From positions 1 to 9,111 of the forward strand of contig CAJTMW010000045.1 of the NCBI GenBank assembly GCA_910577275.1: a DNA stretch of 9,111 nucleotides, read 5' to 3'. Below, piece after piece: positions 1 through 6,135 of this stretch. The stretch is from an uncultured Lachnospiraceae bacterium. Lineage in GTDB: Bacteria; Bacillota; Clostridia; Lachnospirales; Lachnospiraceae. Below the pieces are notes generated by a model. It saw only the letters and a list, made by a program, of their open reading frames with translations. It did no database searches and was not told where the DNA came from. Position 1 is the first letter of the stretch. Each line of letters begins with the position of its first letter. The position numbers and the translations under genes were made by a program.

Positions 1-8
1 CTGTTAAT

Positions 9-15
9 CCTCCTT
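9..15 (-). promoter_or_regulatory. Strong ribosome binding site for a leftward gene beyond the window edge
   Basis: On the minus strand AAGGAGG (15-9) is followed by eight bases up to the window edge, an ideal spacing for a start codon immediately outside. This shows that the flanking gene, probably the mobile element's transposase, is transcribed leftward and that 16-240 lies in its upstream region. Confidence 0.6.
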
Positions 16-77
16 CTCCCAAAATAAAAAGGCAGGAACAGATTAGCGATACACAAACGGAATATCCGTTTTAAGAG

Positions 78-300
78 CTAATTTAGTCCTACCTAAATAA
101 TCGTTGTATTAAGTTTTCACCTCTCATTCCACTAAAAGCCAAAGCCCGACCATATTTGTATCGACCATATTTGACTTCCGTAATGTAGGTTTTGAATTGT
201 TCAGCGCTGCCCATTCTTAACCCCAATTAGGTATAAAAAATAGGACTAAATTAGGCTTAACCCCTTGATTTTACTGGGTTTCTTCTAACTTAGCCCTATT
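78..300. repeat. Three related 14-16 bp subterminal repeats forming inverted pairs
   Basis: CTAATTTAGTCCTA at 78-91 is the exact reverse complement of 241-254. A diverged copy, CTAACTTAGCCCTA at 285-298, matches the first at 12 of 14 positions. The 239-254 and 285-300 copies make a 16-bp stem. As minus-strand RNA or single-stranded DNA both mismatches become G-T/G-U pairs, so the stem would be continuous, and inside its 30-nt loop AACCC faces GGGTT. A 9-bp direct repeat, CTTAACCCC, also occurs at 216-224 and 256-264. Such arrays are typical of transposase-binding sites or end hairpins. Confidence 0.6.
89..214 (-). other. Short ORF of 41 codons inside the element end
   Basis: An ATG at 214-212 opens a 41-codon frame ending in TAG at 91-89. 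The peptide is basic (ends LIQRLFR) and contains a small in-frame tandem duplication, KYGRY/KYGRA, produced by the 12-bp direct repeat CGACCATATTTG at 147-158 and 162-173. There is only a weak GGGG-type sequence upstream. It lies between two copies of the subterminal repeat, and its stop codon is inside the 78-91 copy. It may be a leader peptide, a remnant of a transposase-related gene, or chance. No family was recognised. Confidence 0.2.
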
Positions 301-605
301 ATAACACGGGCATCAATATAATCGGTGTCTAAAAGCTCCAGACTTTTTTCCACGGTTCCCTCCGTCAGATACTGGCTTGCCCAAATTTTTGTGGAAAGGA
401 AGATTTCCTTCCGGAGAACTCCCGATTCTTTAATGCCGCGGCCCACTGCGCGCTCATTCATATAGGCCTGCGCCGTGTCAATCATGCGGTAGCCGCAGGT
501 GAGGGCGTCATATACCGCCTTCTGCGCCTGTGCGGGGCTCATCATAAAGGTGCCGATGCCCACTGCGGGCATTGTAATTCCGTTGCTTAAAGTAAAGTTT
601 GTCAT
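285..605 (-). pseudogene. Aldo/keto reductase, N-terminal fragment truncated by insertion
   Basis: The 106-residue product begins as a normal NAD(P)H-dependent aldo/keto reductase of the 2,5-diketogluconate reductase-like group. The N-terminal strand is NGITMPAVGIGTF. D43 and Y48 lie in GYRMIDTAQAY with the following NE, and the catalytic lysine K73 lies in LSTKIW. The family is usually about 270-290 residues. Here homology ends at TDYID (residue 98), just before the expected LLLHQP segment with the catalytic-site histidine, and the last eight residues are read from foreign sequence to a TAG at 287-285. The cofactor-binding C-terminal half is therefore missing and the protein should be inactive. 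The ATG at 605 has AGGAGG (620-615) nine bases upstream. It is the second gene of an operon, 42 bp after the iron-sulfur flavoprotein gene. A small CGCGC/GCGCG hairpin (625-641) sits between them. Confidence 0.85.
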
Positions 606-647
606 TTTATAAGTCCTCCTTTTCCGCGCATTGTACGCGCGTTGTTT

Positions 648-1424
648 CTAATTCATTGTCTGGTCGTTGGATTGCACCAGCTCGGTCAGTGTGACGCCGG
701 GATTGCGGTACCGGGCGTTTGGATTTGGCTCCTTTAAAGGGATATTGCCAAACCGGATTGCCATTTCGGGGCAGGCATGTATGCAGGCGAAGCATGCCTG
801 ACAGCCCTCTTTTGTGTTGACGGCATGTTGATTTTCCAGATGAATGCATCCGGCCGGGCAGATACGGGTGCAGATGCCGCAGCCGATACACTTTTCCGTG
901 ATGATATATTCGGCCCAAAAGGTTTCCGGCGCGTTGTTTACCCGCGCAAGATAGCCGCGGTGGATTGCCCGCTCCGCCAGACTTGCTTTCTGGACAGCAG
1001 TTTTCCGGCTTTCAATGTCGGCTTTGATGCGGGCTAACTGTTCGTCCGTCCCTTTGTCGGCTGCCGCCTGCTCTTCCATATCAAAAGCAGGAAGAAAATT
1101 ATCCGCCATCAGCACAGTGTTGATGTAGTCCGTCTTTTTCCCGATACGCTGGCAAAACTGTTCTGCGAGCTTTGCCGCGCCGCCGTGTCTGTTTCCGTAG
1201 GTCAGCACGATGTAGAAGTAATCTGTGCAAAAATCGGCTTTTGTCAGAAATTCCTTCACCATCCCCGGCATTTCATGACCGTAGACGGGGCAGACGATGC
1301 CGATTTTTTCCGCGGTATGGGAAAGCTTTTTTCTGCGCAGCATCTGGGGAATGCTGTAAAGCTCGCTGTCTAACTGCTTTGCCGCATATAAACTGTTTCC
1401 CGTTCCCGTAAAGTAGAAAATCAC
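648..1424 (-). CDS. EFR1-type flavodoxin/ferredoxin fusion protein
   Basis: This 258-residue soluble protein combines a flavodoxin-like domain with a two-cluster ferredoxin, a layout known in Clostridia as EFR1 family ferrodoxin. The FMN phosphate-binding loop is FTGTGNS at residues 5-11, and the flavodoxin core runs to about residue 110. The C-terminus has two [4Fe-4S] motifs: C179, C182, C185, C189 in CIGCGICTRICP, and C208, C211, C214, C218 in CQACFACIHACP. It should pass single electrons between iron-sulfur clusters and FMN, but the physiological partner is unknown. The start is GTG at 1424, backed by GGGAGG (1438-1433) eight bases upstream; no ATG fits as well. It is the first gene of an operon with the broken aldo/keto reductase, which suggests the pair once acted together in a reduction step. 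A LysR box and a -10/-35 pair lie upstream. Confidence 0.9.
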   Translation of the reverse strand: MIFYFTGTGNSLYAAKQLDSELYSIPQMLRRKKLSHTAEKIGIVCPVYGHEMPGMVKEFLTKADFCTDYFYIVLTYGNRHGGAAKLAEQFCQRIGKKTDYINTVLMADNFLPAFDMEEQAAADKGTDEQLARIKADIESRKTAVQKASLAERAIHRGYLARVNNAPETFWAEYIITEKCIGCGICTRICPAGCIHLENQHAVNTKEGCQACFACIHACPEMAIRFGNIPLKEPNPNARYRNPGVTLTELVQSNDQTMN

Positions 1425-1522
1425 AAAATCCGCCTCCCTTCTTCTGCAATCCTCCGCATTCGTTTCGTATGCCGCAAACCGGTAGATTTGCGCTGCTTTT
1501 TGCTTCGCTGCCTGTTAGCTAT

Positions 1523-1553
1523 ATTATAGCGGATGACACATAGAAAAGTACAA
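1523..1553 (-). promoter_or_regulatory. Promoter of the flavodoxin/ferredoxin-reductase operon
   Basis: On the minus strand a perfect -10 TATAAT (1528-1523) lies downstream of TTGTAC (1553-1548) with a 19-bp spacer. The weak -35 and long spacer suit a promoter that needs an activator. The predicted start point is near 1516, about 90 bp before the GTG start codon. Confidence 0.55.
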
Positions 1554-1563
1554 TAGCAATTCC

Positions 1564-1592
1564 GCAATCTGGATTGCACAAAATGCAATCTG
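1564..1592. promoter_or_regulatory. LysR-type regulator operator (T-N11-A box)
   Basis: ATTGC-N7-GCAAT spans 1573-1589 and contains T1575-N11-A1587, the canonical LysR-family box. Its centre (1581) is about 65 bp upstream of the predicted minus-strand start, the usual place of the recognition site. An overlapping perfect dyad, GCAATC-TG-GATTGC, lies at 1564-1577, and GCAATCTG recurs at 1585-1592, two helical turns further. A further GCAAT at 1556-1560 near the -35 could be the activation half-site. The region also lies just upstream of the regulator's own promoter, so autoregulation is likely. Confidence 0.65.
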
Positions 1593-1596
1593 AATA

Positions 1597-1626
1597 TTTA
1601 CAATCAGCTTTTTTATATGGTAGGAT
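1597..1626 (+). promoter_or_regulatory. Probable promoter of the LysR-type regulator gene
   Basis: TTTACA (1597-1602) is followed, after 18 bp, by TAGGAT (1621-1626), with AT-rich sequence between. It is a modest match to the sigma-70 consensus. It lies directly beside the operator, as expected for an autoregulated LysR gene. Confidence 0.35.
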
Positions 1627-1652
1627 AATAAAAGGAAGAGGGAGGGAAACCG

Positions 1653-2501
1653 ATGCTGGAGCTTCATATTTTAGAGCAGTTTGTGACATTTTATCATGTG
1701 GGGACTTTGGTGGAAACGGCGGAGCAGCTTCATATTTCGCAGTCCACGCTTACCAGAGGGATGCAGCGGCTGGAGGAAGAATTCGGCGTATCGCTTTTTG
1801 TGAGGACAAAGAACAGTATTTCTTTCACAGAAGCGGGAAAAATGGCGGCTTCTGATGCAGAAATGGTATTGCGCCAGTGCGATAATATGCTGTACCGGGT
1901 TCGGGATTTTGACCGGAAAAGCAGGACAGTTACCGTGGGCTCCTGTGCGCCGGTTCCTGCCGCGGAGGTGCTCTCCCGTCTGACCAGCCTGTTTTCCGGG
2001 GCAGCCGTCTCTTCCGAGCTGAAAGGGATAGCAGATTTGCGTTCAGGGCTGGGCGACGATACCTACCAATTGATTGTACTGCCTTATCCGCCAGAGGAGA
2101 CGGATTTGATTGCCGTACCCTTATGCACGGAGCATTTATTCTTTTATCTGCCCGGAAACCATCGTTTTGCCGGGAGAAAGTCTCTGGCCGTAAGTGAAAT
2201 GAACGGGGAAAACATGCTCTTGTTTCAGGACATCGGTTTCTGGCATGACCTTGTAATCGAGAAAATGCCGGATTCAAGATTTCTTCTGCAATCCGAACGT
2301 TATTCTTTTCTGGAGCTGGTGCGGAACTCCACAATGCCCTCCTTTACAACCGACGCGGCGCAGTATGAGCAGACAGAGGGCGGCCGTGTGAGAGTTCCCA
2401 TCGAAGATGAGCAGTTTAACGTGACGTATCATCTGGTATGTAAAAAGGAAAATAAAAATAAATTCCGCCTGCTTTTTGATGCGGTAAGCGCCGCAATGTG
2501 A
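1653..2501 (+). CDS. LysR family transcriptional regulator
   Basis: The product is 282 residues, slightly shorter than the usual 290-310. It has the family's winged helix-turn-helix at about residues 1-60 (TAEQLHISQSTLTRGMQRLE at 22-41, then FGVSLFVR and FTEAG), a linker helix to about residue 90, and a periplasmic-binding-protein-like effector domain from TVTVGSCAP (93-100) to the end. The effector is not predictable. C98, C158 and C263 lie in the sensor domain, but no known redox-switch pattern was recognised. The ATG at 1653 has GGAGGG six bases upstream. The gene is divergent from the flavodoxin/ferredoxin operon and shares a 228-bp region with a T-N11-A box, so that operon is its most likely target. 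It converges on the DUF4037 gene with a dispersed repeat in the gap. Confidence 0.93.
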   Translation: MLELHILEQFVTFYHVGTLVETAEQLHISQSTLTRGMQRLEEEFGVSLFVRTKNSISFTEAGKMAASDAEMVLRQCDNMLYRVRDFDRKSRTVTVGSCAPVPAAEVLSRLTSLFSGAAVSSELKGIADLRSGLGDDTYQLIVLPYPPEETDLIAVPLCTEHLFFYLPGNHRFAGRKSLAVSEMNGENMLLFQDIGFWHDLVIEKMPDSRFLLQSERYSFLELVRNSTMPSFTTDAAQYEQTEGGRVRVPIEDEQFNVTYHLVCKKENKNKFRLLFDAVSAAM

Positions 2502-2511
2502 CGCTTATTTC

Positions 2512-2577
2512 TGCGGGCAATGAGCCGGGCGGGCATGCCTGCATGGGCATTTGGCGACTGCCCCCTTGCCGGGGCGG
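2512..2577. repeat. Dispersed repeat, copy 1
   Basis: This copy aligns without gaps to 9025-9090 at a constant offset of 6513. The first 17 bases (TGCGGGCAATGAGCCGG) are identical, then CGGG, TGGCGA and GGGCGG are shared, for about 46 of 66 positions overall. The centre (about 2534-2551) is mostly different. Here it fills the 79-bp gap between the convergent lysR and DUF4037 genes. A small GCCCC/GGGGC stem (2560-2575) lies inside, without a T-tract, so it is a poor intrinsic terminator. Confidence 0.7.
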
Positions 2578-2580
2578 CAT

Positions 2581-3693
2581 TCACGACTCATACAGCCGAC
2601 GGATTCGTTCCCGGCAGCTGCAGTCGTCGGAAATATCAGACAGACCGCCGACCTGGCTTAAGGAGCCTATTAAAGGAAGGCTTTCGAACACCGTACCCTT
2701 TAATTTTGCCGACATGGCAAAAGCAAATTTTTCTGCAAAAATGACCTTGATGTTTCTGCCAAAGTAGGATTCAATTTCATACGCCACATAATCCGTAAGT
2801 CCGCTTGCATTATGTAAATCCGCCACCAGTGCCTGCGCTTTTACAAGGCTGTCCTCACGCAAGTCGGGGGAGGCGGCGTGAAGGGCAGAGTCTATCGTCT
2901 CTTTGATATTCGCAAGCAATGAGCCGGTAGATTTATCTGTCGTAGAAAGTCTGTTGAAGGCGGTCCCGAACCACTTGCTGTAGGGGGCGTAAGTATCTGC
3001 ATAAAGAAAGCACAGACGCATCAGACGTTCGGCGATTCTCGCGCAGATAATCACGGAGCCGGCTTCATCTTTGCATTCTCCGCACCGCCGGACAAAAGCC
3101 TGCTCGGAGGCAATGATATTCCAGTTGGAGGCAATCAGGTAGGCTTTCACATCACGGGGATAATATTTTAAAGGCGATATTTTGTCCATAACGCCCAAGT
3201 CGTCAATAAACATGGTTCCCGATACCAGCGAAAGCAGCCGGTGTTCCGAAAAAGTAAGCCAGTCAAGAGGCTGTAAGCCGGACAGGTCCGCGGTGCCGAT
3301 GCGCTCTGTCAGAAATTCGTCAAAGGTCTGTATAAAAATAAGAGGGTTTACCTTTCCGCTGTCAATAAATTTTGCATGACGGACGCCGTTATCGTTGGGG
3401 TCGGGCTCTGAAAAATTCACGCTGTAGCCTTTATAGCTGTAAGGCAGCGTTTCTGAGAAAACGCTCATTATTTTTTGCCCTTCGGCAATATCCTCCGGCT
3501 TTAAAAACAGATAAAAGCGGGGCCCCCACATATGGTCTGCCGATACTTCATCATCATACCCGAGCACATCGGAGCCGTAACCAATCAGCCCGGCGGAATA
3601 TTTCAAATCCGGGAAATGCTCATCCAGAATCGGTTTTGCAATTTCCAGAAAAAACCCCCTTGATAATTCTAATCCTTTTATAAATTCTGACAT
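2581..3693 (-). CDS. DUF4037 domain-containing, nucleotidyltransferase-like protein
   Basis: This 370-residue protein matches the DUF4037 family. It opens with FIKGLELSRGFF and carries the hallmark GYGSDVLGYDDEVSADHMWGPR at about residues 38-59. The G-S-D followed by a D-H-x-W-G-P element resembles the active site of nucleotidyltransferase-fold proteins. The rest is helical, with a conserved-looking segment at YYPRDVKAYLIASNWNII. The reaction is unknown; relatives are often compared with aminoglycoside nucleotidyltransferases, but that role is not shown. The ATG at 3693 is chosen because GGAG (3703-3700) stands six bases upstream and family members begin near this point. An in-frame ATG at 3723 would add ten residues (MSGCAEMENM) but has only a GGCGG-like site. 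It follows the ComB-like gene by 59 bp on the same strand, so the two are probably co-transcribed. Confidence 0.85.
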   Translation of the reverse strand: MSEFIKGLELSRGFFLEIAKPILDEHFPDLKYSAGLIGYGSDVLGYDDEVSADHMWGPRFYLFLKPEDIAEGQKIMSVFSETLPYSYKGYSVNFSEPDPNDNGVRHAKFIDSGKVNPLIFIQTFDEFLTERIGTADLSGLQPLDWLTFSEHRLLSLVSGTMFIDDLGVMDKISPLKYYPRDVKAYLIASNWNIIASEQAFVRRCGECKDEAGSVIICARIAERLMRLCFLYADTYAPYSKWFGTAFNRLSTTDKSTGSLLANIKETIDSALHAASPDLREDSLVKAQALVADLHNASGLTDYVAYEIESYFGRNIKVIFAEKFAFAMSAKLKGTVFESLPLIGSLSQVGGLSDISDDCSCRERIRRLYES

Positions 3694-3752
3694 CATATTC
3701 TCCATTTCCGCACAGCCTGACATCCGCTTTTCCGCCGGTTCCGACAGGCGTT

Positions 3753-4469
3753 TTATACATTCATTTTCCTTGAATAAAATCCCTTTTCGTCCTTTTCAAT
3801 CTTCAAAATAAAATCAAATTTATTATACTCAATGCACATCCAGAAATCCGGCTCAGGAAAAACATCCTGATTATTACTGTCAAAAAAATGCGCTCCGCCG
3901 TCATATTGAAGCTGTTTCACGCGCCTGTCCATATCCGGCAGTTCTTCTCCCCGCAGGATACTTGCAATATATTCCGCGCACAGCTCGTCCTCCTTCGCGG
4001 GCGCAACGCCGCCGTTCCCCATGCAGACAAGGGAAACCTCCGCAGGCTGCTTTTGCGCAATATAACGGGCAATTGCCTTTGCGTTTACCAGACTGCCCGT
4101 GATAATTTCGTCCGCACCTTTTGCGTTTACAATTCCCTGTGTGCCCGCGCTGGTGGTGTGGATAACCGTTTTTCCGCGCAGGTCGTGCTTTGCCGTTTCG
4201 GAAGGGGAATTGCCGTAATCAAAGCCCTCGCACTTTTTCCCCTTGCGCTCACCGATAAGCAGATAATCGGGATTGGCTTTTTTGAAGTCGAAGGCTTCCT
4301 CAATGGTTCCGACCGGACGGATGAGGGACACTCCCATGTTATACAGGTAACATTCAAGGGAAAAGGCGCGGAAGACATCTATGATAACGGTAAGTCCGGT
4401 GGCTTTTTTCGCTCCTTCGATGAGGTGATAGGTGCTTATTTTTATTAAATCATTATTTAACATTTCCAT
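3753..4469 (-). CDS. 2-phosphosulfolactate phosphatase (ComB) family protein
   Basis: The 238-residue product has the features of the ComB family, Mg-dependent phosphatases named after the coenzyme M pathway enzyme that dephosphorylates 2-phosphosulfolactate. Visible blocks are VIIDVFRAFS (28-37), GERKG (73-77), FDYGNSP (83-89), TTSAGTQG (105-112) and MGNGG...KEDELCAEYI (150-168), which holds the acidic E160-D161-E162 cluster. It has no signal peptide or membrane segment. Length is normal for the family. Many Clostridia carry such genes without a coenzyme M or sulfolactate pathway, and no sulfonate gene is nearby, so the true substrate is uncertain. The ATG at 4469 has only a distant AAGGA upstream; an alternative ATG lies two codons in. 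It is the first gene of an operon with the DUF4037 gene. Confidence 0.85.
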   Translation of the reverse strand: MEMLNNDLIKISTYHLIEGAKKATGLTVIIDVFRAFSLECYLYNMGVSLIRPVGTIEEAFDFKKANPDYLLIGERKGKKCEGFDYGNSPSETAKHDLRGKTVIHTTSAGTQGIVNAKGADEIITGSLVNAKAIARYIAQKQPAEVSLVCMGNGGVAPAKEDELCAEYIASILRGEELPDMDRRVKQLQYDGGAHFFDSNNQDVFPEPDFWMCIEYNKFDFILKIEKDEKGFYSRKMNV

Positions 4470-4529
4470 TTTGCGGGCAAATCCTTTCTCTGCGAATAAT
4501 TGGGAAATAAGTAATGGATGAACAGCAAT

Positions 4530-4559
4530 ATTTTATCATGGGGCGGGAATTGGTGTAAA
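4530..4559 (-). promoter_or_regulatory. Promoter of the ComB-like/DUF4037 operon
   Basis: On the minus strand TTTACA (4559-4554) and TAAAAT (4535-4530) are separated by 18 bp, a good sigma-70 match. They lie 61 bp before the start codon, back to back with the esterase promoter. Confidence 0.5.
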
Positions 4560-4569
4560 GATACAGTTC

Positions 4570-4598
4570 TTTAAAAAGGAAGCAGAGTGTGCTATATT
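4570..4598 (+). promoter_or_regulatory. Promoter of the carboxylesterase gene
   Basis: TTTAAA (4570-4575) and TATATT (4593-4598) are separated by 17 bp. TG at 4590-4591 makes an extended -10 element. The gene starts 43 bp further on. Confidence 0.5.
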
Positions 4599-4641
4599 TT
4601 AAATAAGGAAATCGGAAGTCAGTGCAGGAAAGGGTGAGGTT

Positions 4642-6072
4642 ATGACAGAAGTAAAAATAAAACAGGGACGCTTACAGGGTATAGAGAAAGACGGTTATAC
4701 CGTATTTATGGGAGTTCCCTATGCGGCTCCGCCGGTGGGCGCTTTGAGATTCTGTCCGCCGCAGGAGCCCGCGCCGTGGGAAGGCGTCTATCATGCCGGC
4801 CATTTCGGAAAAACCTGCTGGCAGGAGCGGGAGGAGAAGGATTCCTTCTACGATATTGAGTTTTACCAAAACACCGACTATTTAACGGATTTCGACGAGG
4901 ACTGTCTGTATTTGAATATCTGGGTTCCGGGAAATGCGGCGCAGGAAGGGCTTTCCGCGGGAAATTTTTCAGAAAAAAGTCTTTCTGTACAAGGATGTTC
5001 AGCGAAAAGCCTCTCTGCGAAGGGGCGTTCCGCGGAGAGCCCTTCGAACAAAAAATTTCCGGTAGCTCTCTGGATTCACGGCGGAGCCTTTAACCACGGA
5101 TTCGGACATGAAATGGAATTTGACGGCGTGGAGTATGCAAAGAGGGGCGTAATTCTGGTATCAATTAATTACAGAGTAGGCGTTTTCGGATATCTGGCTC
5201 ATGAATGGCTGAGCAGGGAAAGCGCGCACGGCGTCAGCAGCAATTACGGAATGCTTGACCAGATTGCCGCACTGAAATGGGTCAGGGAAAATATCGGGGC
5301 TTTCGGCGGCGACGCTGAAAATATCACAATTTTTGGCCAGTCCGCCGGAGCAATCAGCGTCCAGGGGCTTGTCTCCACAGACCTGACAGATAATTACATT
5401 GCAAAAGCAATCATGCAGAGCGGCGGCGGATACGGGACTCCTCTGGCAAATATGATGACGCTTACAGAGGCGGAAGAGACAGGGAAGGAATTTGCTCAGT
5501 TCTGCAAGGCGGAATCACTGGAGGAATTACGGAATATCGAGGCGGGGGAATTGCTTGAGAAGCAGACAGCTTTTTGCAGGAAGTATCCTGAGAGGGGACT
5601 GATATTTATGCCTGTTATCGACGGCTTTGTGCTAAAGGAAAGCTATAATTCCTGCATGGAAAGCGGGAGAATCAAAAGGATTCCATATATGATTGGCTCA
5701 ACGTTAAATGACATCGCGACCTCGCCCAGGCAGTTGGAAAAGGGCATCCGGGGACTGCTTTATGACGGCTGTATTCAGTTTGCGCAGATGATGGAAAAGC
5801 TGGGGCGGGAAAACGGCAGTACCAATGCAGTTTACGTTTATGATTTCAAAAGGCAGCTTCCCGGGGACAATGCGGGGGCTTTCCACTCTGCGGAGCTCTG
5901 GTATATGTTCGGGACGTATAAAAGGTGCTGGCGGCCATTTACGGAGGCGGACGCAGGGCTTAGCGAAAAGATGCTGGACGCATGGACCGGGTTTATGAAA
6001 GGCGGCGCGCCGGGAGGGGAATGGGAGAGCTACGGGGAAGAAAAGCCGTATGTGCAGGTGTTTGATGTATGA
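4642..6072 (+). CDS. Type-B carboxylesterase/lipase family protein
   Basis: This 476-residue alpha/beta hydrolase belongs to the type-B carboxylesterase family (COesterase), which hydrolyses carboxylic esters by a Ser-His-acid triad. Landmarks in order are FMGVPYAAPPVGALRF (22-37), EDCLYLNIW (86-94), the oxyanion-hole HGGAF (146-150), the nucleophile elbow GQSAG with S234, GSTLND (352-357), where D357 aligns with the usual catalytic Glu, and H415 in FHSAELWYMFGT. All triad positions are filled, so the enzyme should be active; its substrate is unknown. It has no signal peptide, so it is probably cytoplasmic. The linker between strand EDCLYLNIW and VALWIHGG is unusually long and serine-rich (about 97-139) and is built of a 30-bp tandem repeat. 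The ATG at 4642 has AGGGTGAGG just upstream. It is monocistronic, divergent from the ComB-like operon and convergent with the AAA/PD-(D/E)XK gene. Confidence 0.93.
   Translation: MTEVKIKQGRLQGIEKDGYTVFMGVPYAAPPVGALRFCPPQEPAPWEGVYHAGHFGKTCWQEREEKDSFYDIEFYQNTDYLTDFDEDCLYLNIWVPGNAAQEGLSAGNFSEKSLSVQGCSAKSLSAKGRSAESPSNKKFPVALWIHGGAFNHGFGHEMEFDGVEYAKRGVILVSINYRVGVFGYLAHEWLSRESAHGVSSNYGMLDQIAALKWVRENIGAFGGDAENITIFGQSAGAISVQGLVSTDLTDNYIAKAIMQSGGGYGTPLANMMTLTEAEETGKEFAQFCKAESLEELRNIEAGELLEKQTAFCRKYPERGLIFMPVIDGFVLKESYNSCMESGRIKRIPYMIGSTLNDIATSPRQLEKGIRGLLYDGCIQFAQMMEKLGRENGSTNAVYVYDFKRQLPGDNAGAFHSAELWYMFGTYKRCWRPFTEADAGLSEKMLDAWTGFMKGGAPGGEWESYGEEKPYVQVFDV
4951..5040 (+). repeat. Degenerate 30-bp tandem repeat inside the carboxylesterase gene
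   Basis: Three in-frame 30-bp units occupy 4951-4980, 4981-5010 and 5011-5040, and a partial fourth follows. They encode LSAGNFSEKS, LSVQGCSAKS, LSAKGRSAES and then PS. Units 1 and 2 agree at 18 of 30 bases and units 2 and 3 at 20 of 30. The repeat explains the extended serine/lysine-rich linker (residues 104-133) before the oxyanion-hole strand. Confidence 0.75.
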
Positions 6073-6084
6073 ATTTCGACCTTA

Positions 6085-6125
6085 AGAAAAAGAGGAAAGC
6101 ATCAGAAAAGCGTCCGATGCTTTCC
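6085..6125 (-). terminator. Intrinsic terminator of the AAA/PD-(D/E)XK gene, between convergent genes
   Basis: A perfect 10-bp stem, GGAAAGCATC (6094-6103) with GATGCTTTCC (6116-6125), has a 12-nt loop. On the minus strand it is followed by TCTTTTTCT, a proper U-rich tail, so it terminates the leftward gene, whose stop is 11 bp upstream. In the plus direction no T-tract follows at once, so its effect on the esterase transcript is less certain. Confidence 0.75.
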
Positions 6126-6135
6126 ATGTCCGTAA

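Larger units (their letters stand above)
1..311 (-). mobile_element. One end of a probable insertion element (partial)
   Basis: This stretch replaces the rest of the aldo/keto reductase gene. Reductase similarity stops at the codon ending at 312 (TDYID), and what follows is AT-rich, carries subterminal inverted repeats and leads to a ribosome binding site at the left edge, so the element's own gene lies outside the window. On the minus strand the last reductase bases before the junction read TTGAT. That is the pentamer 3' of which ISDra2 (IS200/IS605 family) inserts, and an IS605-like left end next to TTGAT with its gene reading inward would fit. Against this, the gene starts about 311 bp from the end, which is long, and no transposase is visible. 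A DDE element with ordinary terminal inverted repeats is also possible, because the exact junction can only be placed within about 307-311. That this is a mobile element is likely; its family is a guess. Confidence 0.5.

Noticed and set aside
1..311. Group I or group II intron
   Set aside because: No P/Q/R/S-like core or GUGYG 5' end was recognised on the minus strand, and a strong ribosome binding site at the edge fits a simple element gene better. It cannot be excluded without the rest of the element.
2498..2767. 89-codon plus-strand frame overlapping the lysR stop, and an overlapping 74-codon frame
   Set aside because: It starts inside lysR, runs through the dispersed repeat and then antisense into the DUF4037 gene. 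The peptide similarity to copy 2 is explained by the DNA repeat.
3888..4448. 186-codon plus-strand frame
   Set aside because: It is antisense to the ComB-like gene, whose conserved motifs span the same bases. It has no ribosome binding site or family resemblance.
4471..4485. TGCGGGCAA resembling the head of the dispersed repeat
   Set aside because: Only nine bases match and none of the downstream blocks follow, so chance is the simpler explanation.
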